Assembly: GCF_020783655.1 (NCBI RefSeq)
Contig: NZ_JAJGQH010000013.1
Coordinates: forward strand, 1 to 64,000
Length of the DNA: 64,000 nt
DNA from: Xanthomonas melonis
Lineage (GTDB): Bacteria > Pseudomonadota > Gammaproteobacteria > Xanthomonadales > Xanthomonadaceae
Reading direction: 5' to 3'
Positions 18,734 through 27,563 of the stretch are shown here, in pieces. The notes under the pieces were generated by a model. It made no database searches, was not told the DNA's origin, and saw nothing but the letters and a program-made list of their open reading frames with translations. Within the stretch, counting starts at the first letter, position 1. Each line of letters starts with the position of its first letter. A program made the translations under genes and the position numbers.

Positions 18734-19687
18734 TCAGCTGCGCGTCGCCGGGTCGGGTCTGGATGCTGCATCCGGTTCGGGCATGACGACGGTGGCGGGC
18801 GGGTGGTCCGGATCCACCCCGGCCTCGCGCAGCTTGCGGTGCGAACGCACGCGTTCGTCGATCACCGCGGTCAGCAGCGCGCCGGTGAAGAACACCACCG
18901 AGGCGTAGTACATCCACACCAGCAGGATCACCAGGGTGCCCATCGAGCCATAGGCGCTGCCCGGCGCGGCCTTGGCGATGTATACGCCGATGGCGTAGCG
19001 CCCCAGCGCGAACAGCAGGGCGGTAATGACCCCGCCGACGAAGGCCTGACGCCAGTTCACGGTGCGATCGGGCAGATAGCGGTACAGGAATGCGAAGGCC
19101 AGCGAGTACAACGCCAGCGTGGTCACATAGCCCACCGCCGGGAGGACGGAGGGCAGCCGTGCGAATACCACCTGCAAGGCGGTGGTGGCGATCATCGAGA
19201 CGATCAGCAGAAAACCCAGCGCCAGGATCACGCCGAAGGAGAACACGCGCTTCTTCAGCCACGCCATGATGCCGTCCAGGCGTTGCTTGTCGGTGCGGAA
19301 GATCAGGTTCAGCGCGTTCTGCAATTGCGCGAACACGGCAGTGGCGCCGATGAACAGCAGCAAGGTACTCCACAGGCCGGCCAGCGAGCCGATGCCGGGT
19401 TGGTCGGTGGCATTGCGAATCACCGTGTCGGCCACCTCGGCAGCGCTGCCGCCGGCCAATTGCGCGATCTGCTGCACCAGCGCTTCCTGCGCAGGCGGAT
19501 ACAGCGAGGCGGTCAGCCACAGCAGCAGCACCAGCAGCGGTGCCAGCGAAAGCAGCGCGTAGAACGACAGCGACGCGGCCTGCGTCATCACGTCGATCTC
19601 GAGAAAGCGGTTGAACAGCGCCATCGGCAGGCTACGCTGCAGGCGGGTCAGATGTTTCTGCAGGTGTTCGGTGGAAAGTGTCGTCAC
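18734..19687 (-). CDS. YihY/BrkB family membrane protein
   Basis: About 317 residues with six predicted transmembrane helices of the YihY/BrkB family, starting from a GTG at 19687 with GGGA nine bases upstream. Family features are TQAASLSFYALLSLAPLLVL, a gap of polar residues, then SMGTLVILLVWMYYASVVFF and GALLTAVIDER in the last helices. A later ATG (19624, MALFNRFLEID) is the main alternative start. Members were once called ribonuclease BN but are membrane proteins; their role is not established. The C-terminal tail is short, Pro/Asp rich and soluble. Confidence 0.85.
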   Translation of the reverse strand: MTTLSTEHLQKHLTRLQRSLPMALFNRFLEIDVMTQAASLSFYALLSLAPLLVLLLWLTASLYPPAQEALVQQIAQLAGGSAAEVADTVIRNATDQPGIGSLAGLWSTLLLFIGATAVFAQLQNALNLIFRTDKQRLDGIMAWLKKRVFSFGVILALGFLLIVSMIATTALQVVFARLPSVLPAVGYVTTLALYSLAFAFLYRYLPDRTVNWRQAFVGGVITALLFALGRYAIGVYIAKAAPGSAYGSMGTLVILLVWMYYASVVFFTGALLTAVIDERVRSHRKLREAGVDPDHPPATVVMPEPDAASRPDPATRS

Positions 19688-19833
19688 CGGCAAGATCCCT
19701 GGCGCATACCGTCGCGCACGCAGGTGGCATGGAGCCAGACCGGTATGCGGAGTGCCTGGCCCGCGCCTGCGCTGGCGTCTTCGTTCTAGCAGGGCTCGAT
19801 CGAAGATACGGTGAAAGCCGCGCGCCTGCGGCA

Positions 19834-19874
19834 TGCTGCTGCGCGTGCGCCGGCCGGCGGCACGCGCAGCAGCA
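19834..19874. terminator. Long perfect inverted repeat after yqeY
   Basis: TGCTGCTGCGCGTGC (19834-19848) and GCACGCGCAGCAGCA (19860-19874) are perfect 15-base arms around a GC-rich 11-base loop. It lies about 100 bases beyond the yqeY stop and upstream of the BrkB gene. No T-run follows, so it may be a Rho-dependent pause or RNA-stability element. The rest of 19688-19973 holds no gene. Confidence 0.5.
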
Positions 19875-19973
19875 TTGGGCATCAACAGCACGTTCGGTGA
19901 CGCGGTAGCCGCGCTTCGCCAGCGCCACGCGCGCCTGCCCTGGCAGATGCACAGGGCAGGTGGATCGACCGCG

Positions 19974-20420
19974 TCAGCCTGCCAGCTGCTGCTTCACCAG
20001 CGTGGAGACCAGACCCATGTCGGCCTGACCGGCGAGTCTGGGCTTGAGCGCGGCCATCAGCTTGCCGATGTCGGCCGGGCTGCTGGCACCGGTCTCCGCG
20101 ATCGCGGCCTGGATGGCGGCCACGATCTCGGCTTCGCCCATCTTGGCCGGCAGGTAGCGCTCGATCACCACGATTTCCTCGCGCTCGATCTGCGCCAGGT
20201 CCGCGCGGGAGGCGCCTTCGTATTGGGTCACCGAGTCCTTGCGCTGCTTGACCATCTTGTCGAGCACGGCGATGACGGCGGCATCGTCCATCTCGATGCG
20301 CTCGTCCACTTCCTTCTGCTTGATCGCGGCGTTGATCAGCCGGATCACGCCCAGGCTGTGCTTGTCGCCGGACTTCATCGCGGCCTTCATGTCGTCGGTA
20401 AGCTGCTGCTTGAGGGGCAT
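19974..20420 (-). CDS. yqeY: GatB/YqeY domain protein
   Basis: A 148-residue all-helical YqeY-family protein. It shows the conserved LKQQLTDDMKAAMKSGDK start, LGVIRLINAAIKQKEVDER in helix two, and YLPAKMGEAEI before the C-terminal lobe. The domain is homologous to the tRNA-binding tail of the GatB amidotransferase subunit, so tRNA binding is presumed. Its start at 20420 has an AGGAG sequence 11 bases upstream. It lies downstream of rpsU on the same strand but after a terminator, so expression is at least partly separate. Confidence 0.92.
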   Translation of the reverse strand: MPLKQQLTDDMKAAMKSGDKHSLGVIRLINAAIKQKEVDERIEMDDAAVIAVLDKMVKQRKDSVTQYEGASRADLAQIEREEIVVIERYLPAKMGEAEIVAAIQAAIAETGASSPADIGKLMAALKPRLAGQADMGLVSTLVKQQLAG

Positions 20421-20550
20421 GCTGTAACTCCTGAGATTGCAGATGATGAAGGCCGATGCACCTGGACAGGCGCACCGGCAGGGATCGGGGCGATGGCCGC
20501 TCGCGGGCTGGCGCCGCGTGACAGAGTGCGCGCGGATGCCGAAGGGCCAA

Positions 20551-20584
20551 TGCAAAAAGCCGGCGACGCTTGCGCGTGCCGGCT
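20551..20584 (-). terminator. Rho-independent terminator of rpsU
   Basis: On the minus strand AGCCGGCACGC pairs with GCGT-C-GCCGGCT around loop GCAA, with one bulged base, and is followed by TTTTTGC. It lies about 65 bases after the rpsU stop codon. Confidence 0.8.
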
Positions 20585-20648
20585 CCTGGGTCCGATCCCG
20601 CCGGGTCGCGCCTGCAGCGCTCACCCGACGGCAAGGAACCGCGTTCGA

Positions 20649-20864
20649 TCAGTACAAGCGCTGGCGCTTGGTGACGTCGCGCGAGGAACGACGCAGCTGA
20701 CGCTTCACGGCAGCGGCAGCCTTGCGCTTACGCTCCTGGGTCGGCTTTTCGTAGAACTCGCGCTTGCGGGTTTCGGCCAGCACGCCGGCCTTTTCGCAGG
20801 TGCGCTTGAAACGACGGAGCGCAAATTCGAAGGGCTCGTTCTCGCGGACTTTAACGCTGGGCAT
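20649..20864 (-). CDS. rpsU: 30S ribosomal protein S21
   Basis: A 71-residue, strongly basic ribosomal protein with the S21 pattern: [40 protein letters not shown] and the Arg/Lys-rich end. S21 sits near the 3' end of 16S rRNA and helps base-pairing of mRNA leaders. A GGAGA ribosome binding site precedes the ATG. It has its own promoter at 20961-20988 and its own terminator. Confidence 0.97.
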
Positions 20865-20960
20865 GTGTTCTCCAGATAGGGATTTTTCCGTCCGGGAGCC
20901 CCGGGCGGGTGCGAGCGGACTCGCGTGACGGAATTTCCGGGTTGCCCCGGCGAGCCGCGC

Positions 20961-20988
20961 ATTATAACGACTTGCCAACGACCTGCAA
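20961..20988 (-). promoter_or_regulatory. Sigma-70 promoter of rpsU
   Basis: On the minus strand TTGCAG (20983-20988) and TATAAT (20961-20966) are separated by 16 bases, a near-consensus housekeeping promoter. Transcription would start near 20954, giving a leader of about 90 bases before rpsU. The leader is GC-rich and can fold, but I see no known riboswitch or protein-binding motif in it. Confidence 0.7.
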
Positions 20989-21142
20989 GCCCCAGGCGAA
21001 AATCGCCCGGGGCCGCCATGCGGAGGCTGCGTCCACGCGCGGTTCCGGGCTGCTCCCATGGCGGCGCCGAATCTGCGCAAGGCCAATCTGCGCAGCGAAA
21101 AAGCTGCGAAAATGCCCGCACGCCTTCTTCTGCCGAGTTGCC

Positions 21143-22207
21143 GTGAAAGTCCTTGGGATCGAATCATCATGCGATGAGACCGGTGTGGCGGTCTACGACA
21201 CCGCCCTGAACGGGGTGGCGGCATTGCGCGCCCATGCGGTGTACAGCCAGATCGCGCTGCATGCCGAGTACGGCGGGGTGGTGCCGGAGCTGGCCAGCCG
21301 CGACCATGTGCGCAAGTTGCTGCCGCTGATCCGCCAGACCCTGGCCGAGGCCGGGCTGGGGATCGACGAGCTCGATGGCGTGGCCTACACCGCCGGTCCC
21401 GGCCTGGTGGGTGCCCTGTTGGTGGGCGCCGGGGTGGCGCGCTCATTGGCATGGGCACTGGAGGTGCCGGCCATCGGCGTACACCATATGGAAGGGCACC
21501 TGCTGGCGCCGCTGATGGAAGACGACCCGCCGCAGCCACCGTTCGTGGCCCTGCTGGTGTCGGGCGGCCACACCCAGCTGGTATCGGTGAAGGCGCTGGG
21601 CAGCTATGAGGTGCTGGGCGAGACCCTGGACGATGCGGCCGGCGAGGCCTTCGACAAAACCGCCAAGATGATGGGCCTGCCGTACCCAGGCGGCCCGCAG
21701 CTGGCGGCGCTGGCCGAAACCGGCACGCCCGGACGCTACAGGTTCGCGCGGCCGATGACCGACCGGCCGGGGCTGGATTTCAGCTTCAGCGGGCTCAAGA
21801 CCCAGGTGTTGCTGGCCTGGCGGTCCAGCGACCAGTCCGATACCACCCGCGCCGACATCGCCCGCGGTTTCGAGGACGCGGTGGTGGAGACACTGGCGAT
21901 CAAATGCCTGCGCGCGCTGGACGCAGCCGGCTGCAATACGCTGGTGGTGGCCGGTGGCGTGGGTGCCAACAAGCGCCTGCGCGCGCAGCTGCAGGAGGCC
22001 GCGCAACGCCGTGGCGGCCGGGTCTGCTTTCCGCGCCCGGCCCTGTGCACCGACAATGGCGCGATGATCGCCTTTGCCGGCGCGCTGCGGCTGCAGGCCG
22101 GCGAACACGCCGACGCGGCGGTGCATGTGACGCCGCGCTGGGATATGGCTGCGCTGCCGCCACTGGTGGCGGCGCGGGATTCGGGAGTGGAGATTCGGGA
22201 TTCGTAG
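21143..22207 (+). CDS. tsaD: tRNA N6-threonylcarbamoyladenosine transferase TsaD
   Basis: A 354-residue ASKHA-fold protein that, with TsaB and TsaE, transfers threonylcarbamoyl onto A37 of ANN-decoding tRNAs. It starts at a GTG (21143) with the conserved [14 protein letters not shown]. The iron-binding motif HMEGH is at residues 115-119, followed by [30 protein letters not shown], and [13 protein letters not shown]. Extending the frame upstream gives unlike sequence, which decides the GTG. The last ~10 residues (DSGVEIRDS) are encoded by a GATTCGGGAG heptad repeat that runs through the stop codon, so the tail is probably a recent extension and not part of the fold. Confidence 0.96.
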
Positions 22208-22277
22208 CAGCCCGTTCTCGCCTGATGTGTTCCGCTCTTGCCAATCCCGAATCCCGAATCCCGAATCCCGAATCCCC
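22179..22277. repeat. Heptad repeats overlapping the end of tsaD and the start of folB
   Basis: GATTCGGGAGTGGAGATTCG followed by GGATTCG covers the tsaD stop; after a 35-base loop, five heptads of the form CGAATCC lead straight into the folB ATG at 22278. The two halves are complementary and can fold into one hairpin. The right half leaves no Shine-Dalgarno for folB, so the hairpin may control its translation. Confidence 0.8.
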
Positions 22278-22634
22278 ATGGACAAAGTGTTTATCGAAGG
22301 TCTGGAAATCGATGCGCTGATCGGCATCTACGACTGGGAGCGGCGGATCCGCCAGACGCTGCGGTTCGATCTGGAGATGGGCTTCGACAACCGGGTGCCG
22401 GCGGCCAGCGACGCGATCGCCGATACGCTGAACTACAAGGCGGTGAGCAAGCGCCTGATCGCATTTGTCGAAGCCTCCGAGTTCGGACTGGTGGAGACCC
22501 TGGCCGAACGCTGCGCGGCGATCGTGCTGGAGGAGTTCGGGGTGCGCTGGCTGCGGCTCAAGCTCAGCAAGCCCGGCGCGGTGCGCGGCGCGCAGGCGGT
22601 GGGGGTGATCATCGAACGGGGGCAGGCGCTCTGA
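22278..22634 (+). CDS. folB: Dihydroneopterin aldolase
   Basis: A 118-residue FolB that cleaves dihydroneopterin to 6-hydroxymethyl-dihydropterin in folate synthesis. Family features are MDKVFIEGLEIDALIGIYDW at the start, DTLNYKAVSKRLIAFVE with the conserved Tyr, LVETLAERCA, and LKLSKPGAVRGAQAVGVIIE with the catalytic Lys. Length is normal. The ATG abuts a heptad repeat with no ordinary ribosome binding site, so translation may depend on tsaD translation or on repeat structure. Confidence 0.95.
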   Translation: MDKVFIEGLEIDALIGIYDWERRIRQTLRFDLEMGFDNRVPAASDAIADTLNYKAVSKRLIAFVEASEFGLVETLAERCAAIVLEEFGVRWLRLKLSKPGAVRGAQAVGVIIERGQAL

Positions 22635-22724
22635 CCGCTGCTCGCGCCGGGCGCGAGCGCGTGCGGTGGTCGCGCTGCGCAGTGTCCGGTCCGTGCCATC
22701 CGGGGAAGGGGCGGCGCAACCGAG

Positions 22725-22768
22725 GCACGGTTTGGCCACGATCCTGGGTCAGCGTGGCCAAACCGTGC
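22725..22768. repeat. Perfect 16-base inverted repeat upstream of the GH3 gene
   Basis: GCACGGTTTGGCCACG (22725-22740) and CGTGGCCAAACCGTGC (22753-22768) are exact complements separated by 12 bases. There is no T-run on either side. It may be the end of the folB transcript or an operator for the downstream glycosidase gene. Confidence 0.7.
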
Positions 22769-22846
22769 TCGACAACACCCCAGACCCGGCTTTCACCTCC
22801 CGCCACTTGCATCTGCGCGGCCACGGCAGGCTAGAATTGCCGGCCA

Positions 22847-22860
22847 TGTAAACGTTTTCT
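22847..22860 (+). promoter_or_regulatory. Candidate LacI-family operator upstream of the GH3 glycosidase
   Basis: TGTAAACGTTTTCT is a near-palindrome centred on CG, with the AANCGNTT core common to LacI/GalR-family operators. It ends 11 bases before the start codon, a position suited to repression. No LacI-type gene lies in the window, so the regulator would act in trans. A Shine-Dalgarno AAGGA follows. Confidence 0.45.
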
Positions 22861-22870
22861 CAAGGATCTC

Positions 22871-25042
22871 ATGGCTGCTGATCGCATCGAAACCCTGATT
22901 GCCCGGATGACCGTCGAAGAGAAGGTCGGACAGTTGGGTGTGTTCGCCGACATGGTGCGGCCGTTCGCGCCGGACGTGAATCCCGAAGCCAACGTGCGCA
23001 ACGCCGACGAAGTGTTGCAGCAGGTTCGCCAGGGGCGGGTCGGCTCGCTGTTCAATGGCGTGGGTGCCGCACTGGGCGCACAGATTCAGAAAGTGGCGGT
23101 GGAAGAGAGCCGGTTGGGCATCCCGGTGATCCTGGCCGCCGACGTGATCCACGGCATGCGCACGGTGTTCCCGATCCCGCTGGGCGAGGCGGCCAGTTTC
23201 GAGCCCGCGCTGGCCGAGCGCACCGCGCGTGCCACTGCGGTCGAGGCCACGGCTGCCGGCCTGCACTGGACATACGCGCCGGCGGTGGACATCGCCCGCG
23301 ACCAGCGCTGGGGCCGCGGTGCCGAGGGCGCCGGCGAGGACGTCGTGCTGGGCATGGCGTTCGCCGCCGCGCGCGTACGCGGCTTCCAGGGCGGCGACCT
23401 GACCGCCGCCGACTCACTGCTGGCCACGCCCAAGCACTTTGCAGCCTATGGCGCGGTCGCCGCGGGCATGGAATACAACACCGTGGACATCGCACCGCAG
23501 ACGCTGCGCGATGTGCATCTGCCGCCGTTCAAGGCCGCACTGGATGCCGGCGCATTGGCGGTGATGTCCTCTTTCAACGACATCAATGGCATACCGGCCA
23601 GCGCCAACCATGAGTTGCTCACCGAGATCCTGCGCGGCGAGTGGCAGTTCCCGGGCGTGGTGATTTCCGACTACACCGCCGACATGGAGCTGATCGCGCA
23701 CGGCTATGCCGCCGACGAGCGCGATGCGACCAGCAAGGCGTTTCTGGCCGGGCTGGACCTGAGCATGCAGAGCGGTTTCTATGCCGCGCACCTGCCTTCG
23801 CTGGTGGAAAGTGGCGAAGTACCGATGGCCGCGCTGGATGCCAGCGTGCGGCGCATCCTGCAGCTGAAAGAGGCCATCGGCCTGTTCGACAATCCGTATC
23901 GCTCGCTGGATCCGGCGCGCGAAGCCGACACCGCCCACCTGGCCGCGCACGATGCGCTGTCGCGCGATGCGGCGCGGCGTTCGATCGTGCTGCTGAAGAA
24001 CGACGATGCCGTGCTGCCGTTGAAGAAGAGCGGGCAGCGGATCGCGTTGATCGGGCCGTTCGTGCAGGACCGCGAAAACATCGAAGGCTGCTGGACGCTG
24101 TTCGGCGACAAGGCACGTTACGTGACCCTGGAGCAGGGCGTGCGTGCGGTGGTCGCCGACGAGTATCTGAGCGTGGTGGCCGGCTGCGGCCTGGAAGACG
24201 CACTGCCGGGCGGCATCTCCGCAGCCATCGACGCCGCGCAGGCCGCCGATGTGGTGGTGCTGGCACTGGGCGAGCCGCAGCGTTACAGCGGCGAAGCGCA
24301 GTCGCGCACCGAGATCACCTTGCCGCCGGCGCAGCAGGCGTTGGCCGAAGCCGTCGCCGCCACCGGGACGCCGGTGGTGGTGGTGCTGCGCAACGGCCGG
24401 GCGCTGGCGCTGACTGGCGCGGTACGCGATGCGCAGGCGATTGCGGTGACCTGGTATCTGGGTACCCAGACCGGCACCGGCGTGGCCGATGTGCTGTTCG
24501 GCGATTACAACCCGTCCGCGCGCCTGCCGATCAGCTTCCCGCAAGCGACCGGGCAGCAACCGTATTTCTACAACCATCTGCGCACCGGCCGCCCGGAGCT
24601 GCCGACCTTGTCCGAGTACAAGGCGCGTTGGCGCGAAATGCCGAACGAGCCGCTGTACCCGTTCGGTCACGGACTGAGCTACACCACCTTCGCCTATGCA
24701 CAACCGCAGTTGAGCACCGCACGCCTGGGCTGGGACGACACGCTCACCATTACCACCCGTGTGACCAACACCGGCGATGTGGTCGGCGAGGAAGTGGTGC
24801 AACTGTACGTGCACGACCGCGTGGGCAGCCGGGTACGCCCGGTGCGCGAACTCAAGGGATTTCGCAAGGTGTTGCTGCAGCCTGGCGAAAGCGCGGATGT
24901 CGTGTTCACCCTTGCACGCGATGCACTGGCCTTCACCAATCCCAAGGGGCTGTTCGCCGCCGAGCCGGGAGCATTCGATGTCTGGGTCTGCGCATCGGCC
25001 AAGAGTGGCGAGGCAGTGAGCTTCGAGTTGCTCGGCGGCTGA
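22871..25042 (+). CDS. bglX: GH3 family beta-glucosidase (BglX-like)
   Basis: A 723-residue glycoside hydrolase of family 3. The N-terminal TIM-barrel domain carries RWGRGAEGAGEDVVLG, KHFAAYGA (substrate contact) and VVISDYTADMELIAHG with nucleophile Asp267. An (alpha/beta)6 sandwich domain (about 370-560, RSIVLLKNDDAVLPLKKSGQ) and a C-terminal fibronectin type III-like domain (about 625-720, RVTNTGDVVGEEVVQLYVHD) complete the standard three-domain layout. No signal peptide is visible, so a cytoplasmic form acting on imported oligosaccharides is likely, although periplasmic relatives exist. The substrate cannot be told from sequence. A LacI-like operator precedes it. Confidence 0.92.
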   Translation: MAADRIETLIARMTVEEKVGQLGVFADMVRPFAPDVNPEANVRNADEVLQQVRQGRVGSLFNGVGAALGAQIQKVAVEESRLGIPVILAADVIHGMRTVFPIPLGEAASFEPALAERTARATAVEATAAGLHWTYAPAVDIARDQRWGRGAEGAGEDVVLGMAFAAARVRGFQGGDLTAADSLLATPKHFAAYGAVAAGMEYNTVDIAPQTLRDVHLPPFKAALDAGALAVMSSFNDINGIPASANHELLTEILRGEWQFPGVVISDYTADMELIAHGYAADERDATSKAFLAGLDLSMQSGFYAAHLPSLVESGEVPMAALDASVRRILQLKEAIGLFDNPYRSLDPAREADTAHLAAHDALSRDAARRSIVLLKNDDAVLPLKKSGQRIALIGPFVQDRENIEGCWTLFGDKARYVTLEQGVRAVVADEYLSVVAGCGLEDALPGGISAAIDAAQAADVVVLALGEPQRYSGEAQSRTEITLPPAQQALAEAVAATGTPVVVVLRNGRALALTGAVRDAQAIAVTWYLGTQTGTGVADVLFGDYNPSARLPISFPQATGQQPYFYNHLRTGRPELPTLSEYKARWREMPNEPLYPFGHGLSYTTFAYAQPQLSTARLGWDDTLTITTRVTNTGDVVGEEVVQLYVHDRVGSRVRPVRELKGFRKVLLQPGESADVVFTLARDALAFTNPKGLFAAEPGAFDVWVCASAKSGEAVSFELLGG

Positions 25043-25373
25043 GCGCGCCGGGGGGCAATGCGATGACGGCGCAGCGTCGACCGCTTGCGCGGTGATGCCA
25101 GGAATGCGGGCCTCAGCAAGGTCACGGCGATGCGCAGCCGGAGCGGCAAAACGAAACAGGGCGCGCAGCCGTCAGGGAAACGCGGACGGCGCGCCAAGGA
25201 CCAAAGTATCGGGGTGGTGAATACCCTTGCGACTGCCGGCCGCGTGCGACCGGTGGCTGCGCAGGCGCTGATCGGTTGCTTCGGGCACAGGCGCCTGTGC
25301 GAGCGTCCGATACTGCACCGCCTGCGCAATCCTTCGACGCGCAGGCGGTGCCCCCTTTGACCGACTCAGCTGC
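25043..25373. other. Intergenic region between convergent genes
   Basis: About 330 bases with no convincing gene; the open frames lack recognisable motifs. The one notable element is a perfect 16-base palindrome, GCACAGGCGCCTGTGC, at 25285-25300. It has no T-run, so it is not an obvious terminator. Confidence 0.5.
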
Positions 25374-26552
25374 TTACGCGTCGTTGTCGACTGCCGCCCT
25401 GCTCTTGGGCGTCAGCTTGAGCAGGCGCCCGGTGCTGCCACTGGCCTCGTCTTCGAGTAACCACAGTGCGCCATCGGGGCCCTGCTCCACTTCACGGATG
25501 CGCGCTTCCATGTCGTAGCGCGCAAGTTCGGTTGGCTGATCGCCCAGCGACACCCGCACCAGGGCCCTGGACGAGAGTCCGCCGATGAATCCGTTACCGC
25601 GCCAGGCCGGGAATTGCTTGCCGTTGTAGATGACGAAGCCGGCCGGCGAAATCACCGGCGTCCAGCTGATCTTGGGGGCCGCAAACTCGGGTCGTGTGTT
25701 GTGGTCGGGAATCGGCCTGCCATCGTAATGGTCGCCATTGGACACGATCGGGTAGCCATAGTTGGCGCCGCGCTGAATCAGGTTGAGCTCATCGCCGCCT
25801 GCCGGCCCCATTTCGTGTTCCCACAACTGGCCCTTGGCGTCGAAGGCAATGCCGAGCAGGTTGCGATGACCCAACGACCAGACCTGTGCGGCCACGCCGC
25901 CCTGTGCGGCGAACGGGTTGTCGGCCGGGACGCTGCCATCGTCGTTGAGGCGGATCAGCTTGCCGAGGTTGGACTTCATGTCCTGTGCGGGATCGAACCG
26001 CTGGCGTTCGCTGGAGGTGATCCACAGTTTGCCGTCCTTGCCGAATGCGATCCGGTGACCGAAGTGGCCGTTGCCACTCACGTAGGGAACCTGTCGCCAG
26101 ATCACTTGCAAGCCGCTCAGCGTGCCACCGCCGTTGGCGTCCAGGGTGAGCTTGGCGCGGGCGACGGCGCCGCCGCGTGTATTGTTCTGGCCGAGCTCCG
26201 CGTAGCTCAGGTAGACCAAGCCGTTCTTGCTGAAATTCGGGTGCGGGACCACATCGCCGAAGCCACCCTGCCCGCCGTAGGCGACGGTGGGCACGCCGGT
26301 GATGGCGCGTTTGCGCTTTGTCCTGGTATCCAGGCGCATCAGCGCGCCGCGCTTCTCGCTGACCAGCAGCGTGCCATCGGGCAGAAAGCTCATCGCCCAG
26401 GGCTCGTCGAAATCGGCGACGACAGTCGCCTGGAACGGCCATTGCGCCTTGGGGATGGATGCCGCGGGGGCGGCTGCCGGTTCGGCCAGAGCAGCGCCGG
26501 TGGCGAACAGGGTGGCCGAGCAGGCCAGGGCAAGCAGACGTCGGACAGACAT
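25374..26552 (-). CDS. Exported PQQ-dependent sugar dehydrogenase (YliI-like)
   Basis: A 392-residue protein with a cleavable signal (MSVRRLLALACSATLFATGA) and a six-bladed propeller of the soluble aldose sugar dehydrogenase type. Landmarks are FDEPWAMSFLPDGTLLVSEK, GGQGGFGDVVPHPNF, GHFGHRIAFGKDGKLWITSS and LWEHEMGPAGGDELNLIQ, followed by GANYGYPIVSNGDHYDG, which match the PQQ and calcium contacts of the family. It would oxidise aldoses in the periplasm with electrons going to the respiratory chain. It is divergent from the YiaA-type gene; the 182 bases between them hold both promoters. Confidence 0.9.
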   Translation of the reverse strand: MSVRRLLALACSATLFATGAALAEPAAAPAASIPKAQWPFQATVVADFDEPWAMSFLPDGTLLVSEKRGALMRLDTRTKRKRAITGVPTVAYGGQGGFGDVVPHPNFSKNGLVYLSYAELGQNNTRGGAVARAKLTLDANGGGTLSGLQVIWRQVPYVSGNGHFGHRIAFGKDGKLWITSSERQRFDPAQDMKSNLGKLIRLNDDGSVPADNPFAAQGGVAAQVWSLGHRNLLGIAFDAKGQLWEHEMGPAGGDELNLIQRGANYGYPIVSNGDHYDGRPIPDHNTRPEFAAPKISWTPVISPAGFVIYNGKQFPAWRGNGFIGGLSSRALVRVSLGDQPTELARYDMEARIREVEQGPDGALWLLEDEASGSTGRLLKLTPKSRAAVDNDA

Positions 26553-26734
26553 GGGGTCCTCCAGGGGATGGGCACGACCACGCTGCAGCCCTCCCGCAAC
26601 GTGTGCCGCGTTGGGTTTTCAAGTACCTTACACGACGCTGCCGAGGCCGCCCTTGTCGCAGATCACTCTCCGCAGGGCGGACGCGTCTCACATCGCTGTT
26701 TCACCATGAAATATCACCATGAAAAGGAGTTTCC

Positions 26735-27166
26735 ATGGCCACGCAAAAAACCTCGCCCGCTTTCGTTGCCGCATCCTGGGCCGCCTTGCTGCTGGGCAGC
26801 GCGGCATATCTGATCGGCCTGTGGAATGCGCAGATGCTGCTCAACGAAAAGGGTTACTACTTCACCTTGTTGTTCGGCCTGTTCGCATCGGTGTCGTTGC
26901 AGAAAAGCGTGCGTGATCGCGCCGATGGCATCCCGGTCACTGGCTTGTACTACGCCATCTGCTGGTTCTCGCTGATCATCGCGCTGGTGCTGCTGACGAT
27001 CGGCTTGTTCAACGCCAGCTTGCTCCTGAGCGAAAAAGGTTTCTACGCGATGGCCTACGCATTGAGCCTGTTCGGTGCGGTTGCGGTGCAGAAAAATACC
27101 CGCGATGCGATGGATGTCTCGGCTGCCTCGCGCGCGTCGCATGCGGTGCCGCCAGCGCTGGACTGA
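26735..27166 (+). CDS. YiaA/YiaB family inner membrane protein
   Basis: A 143-residue protein with four transmembrane helices arranged as two repeats: each has an [24 protein letters not shown] helix followed by [20 protein letters not shown] or [21 protein letters not shown], the YiaAB repeat. A strong AAAAGGAG lies upstream of the ATG. Function unknown; the family is an envelope protein of unclear role. The C-terminal ~20 residues are soluble. A strong bidirectional terminator follows. Confidence 0.85.
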   Translation: MATQKTSPAFVAASWAALLLGSAAYLIGLWNAQMLLNEKGYYFTLLFGLFASVSLQKSVRDRADGIPVTGLYYAICWFSLIIALVLLTIGLFNASLLLSEKGFYAMAYALSLFGAVAVQKNTRDAMDVSAASRASHAVPPALD

Positions 27167-27187
27167 GACGCCGCGCGGGCTGCACCA

Positions 27188-27220
27188 ACGACAACGCCAC
27201 CATGACGGTGGCGTTGTCGT
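27188..27220. terminator. Bidirectional terminator between YiaA-like gene and its convergent neighbour
   Basis: ACGACAACGCCAC-C (27188-27201) pairs with G-GTGGCGTTGTCGT (27207-27220) around loop ATGAC, a 14-base perfect stem. It lies between two stop codons and could stop transcription from either side, though neither flank has a long T-run. Confidence 0.65.
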
Positions 27221-27230
27221 ATCAGTTGCA

Positions 27231-27563
27231 TCAGCGCTTGGGAGACGAGTCGCCGCTGACGAAGTCTGCAGCGTTTTCCCAGGCCCGCTTCACCGCATGA
27301 CGCGCCTTGCTCCAGCTCAGCGACGATGTGCCGCGCTTGGCCTCCCAATCGCGATGCAGCTCGGCCTCCACCTGGTCGTAGGCGCGCGCGTTGTCGCGGA
27401 TACGTGCCTCGTGGCCCGCCAGGTAGGCGCCCTCATAATCTTCGAAGCGATCGCCTTCGGTGTAGTAGGGTTCTTCGGTGAACCGCTCGCGCCAATACGT
27501 CGAGATGTTCTGACTACGGTCTTCGTCGGGTGCGCGGCCCGGAATCTGGTACGGCACGTTCAT
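27231..27563 (-). CDS. Conserved hypothetical acidic protein
   Basis: About 110 residues, starting MNVPYQIPGRAPDEDRS with a GGAG ribosome binding site ten bases upstream. The middle is rich in acidic and aromatic residues (YWRERFTEEPYYTEGDRFED) and the end is basic (SKARHAVKRAWENAADF). No signal peptide or transmembrane segment is seen. The composition resembles small stress-related or DNA-associated proteins but no family is recognised. Upstream in-frame ATGs at 27575 and 27611 are possible starts. Confidence 0.6.
   Translation of the reverse strand: MNVPYQIPGRAPDEDRSQNISTYWRERFTEEPYYTEGDRFEDYEGAYLAGHEARIRDNARAYDQVEAELHRDWEAKRGTSSLSWSKARHAVKRAWENAADFVSGDSSPKR

Noticed and set aside
25085..25360. 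91-codon frame after the GH3 gene
   Set aside because: Basic, low-complexity translation without homology features; includes a 16-base palindrome; no ribosome binding site.
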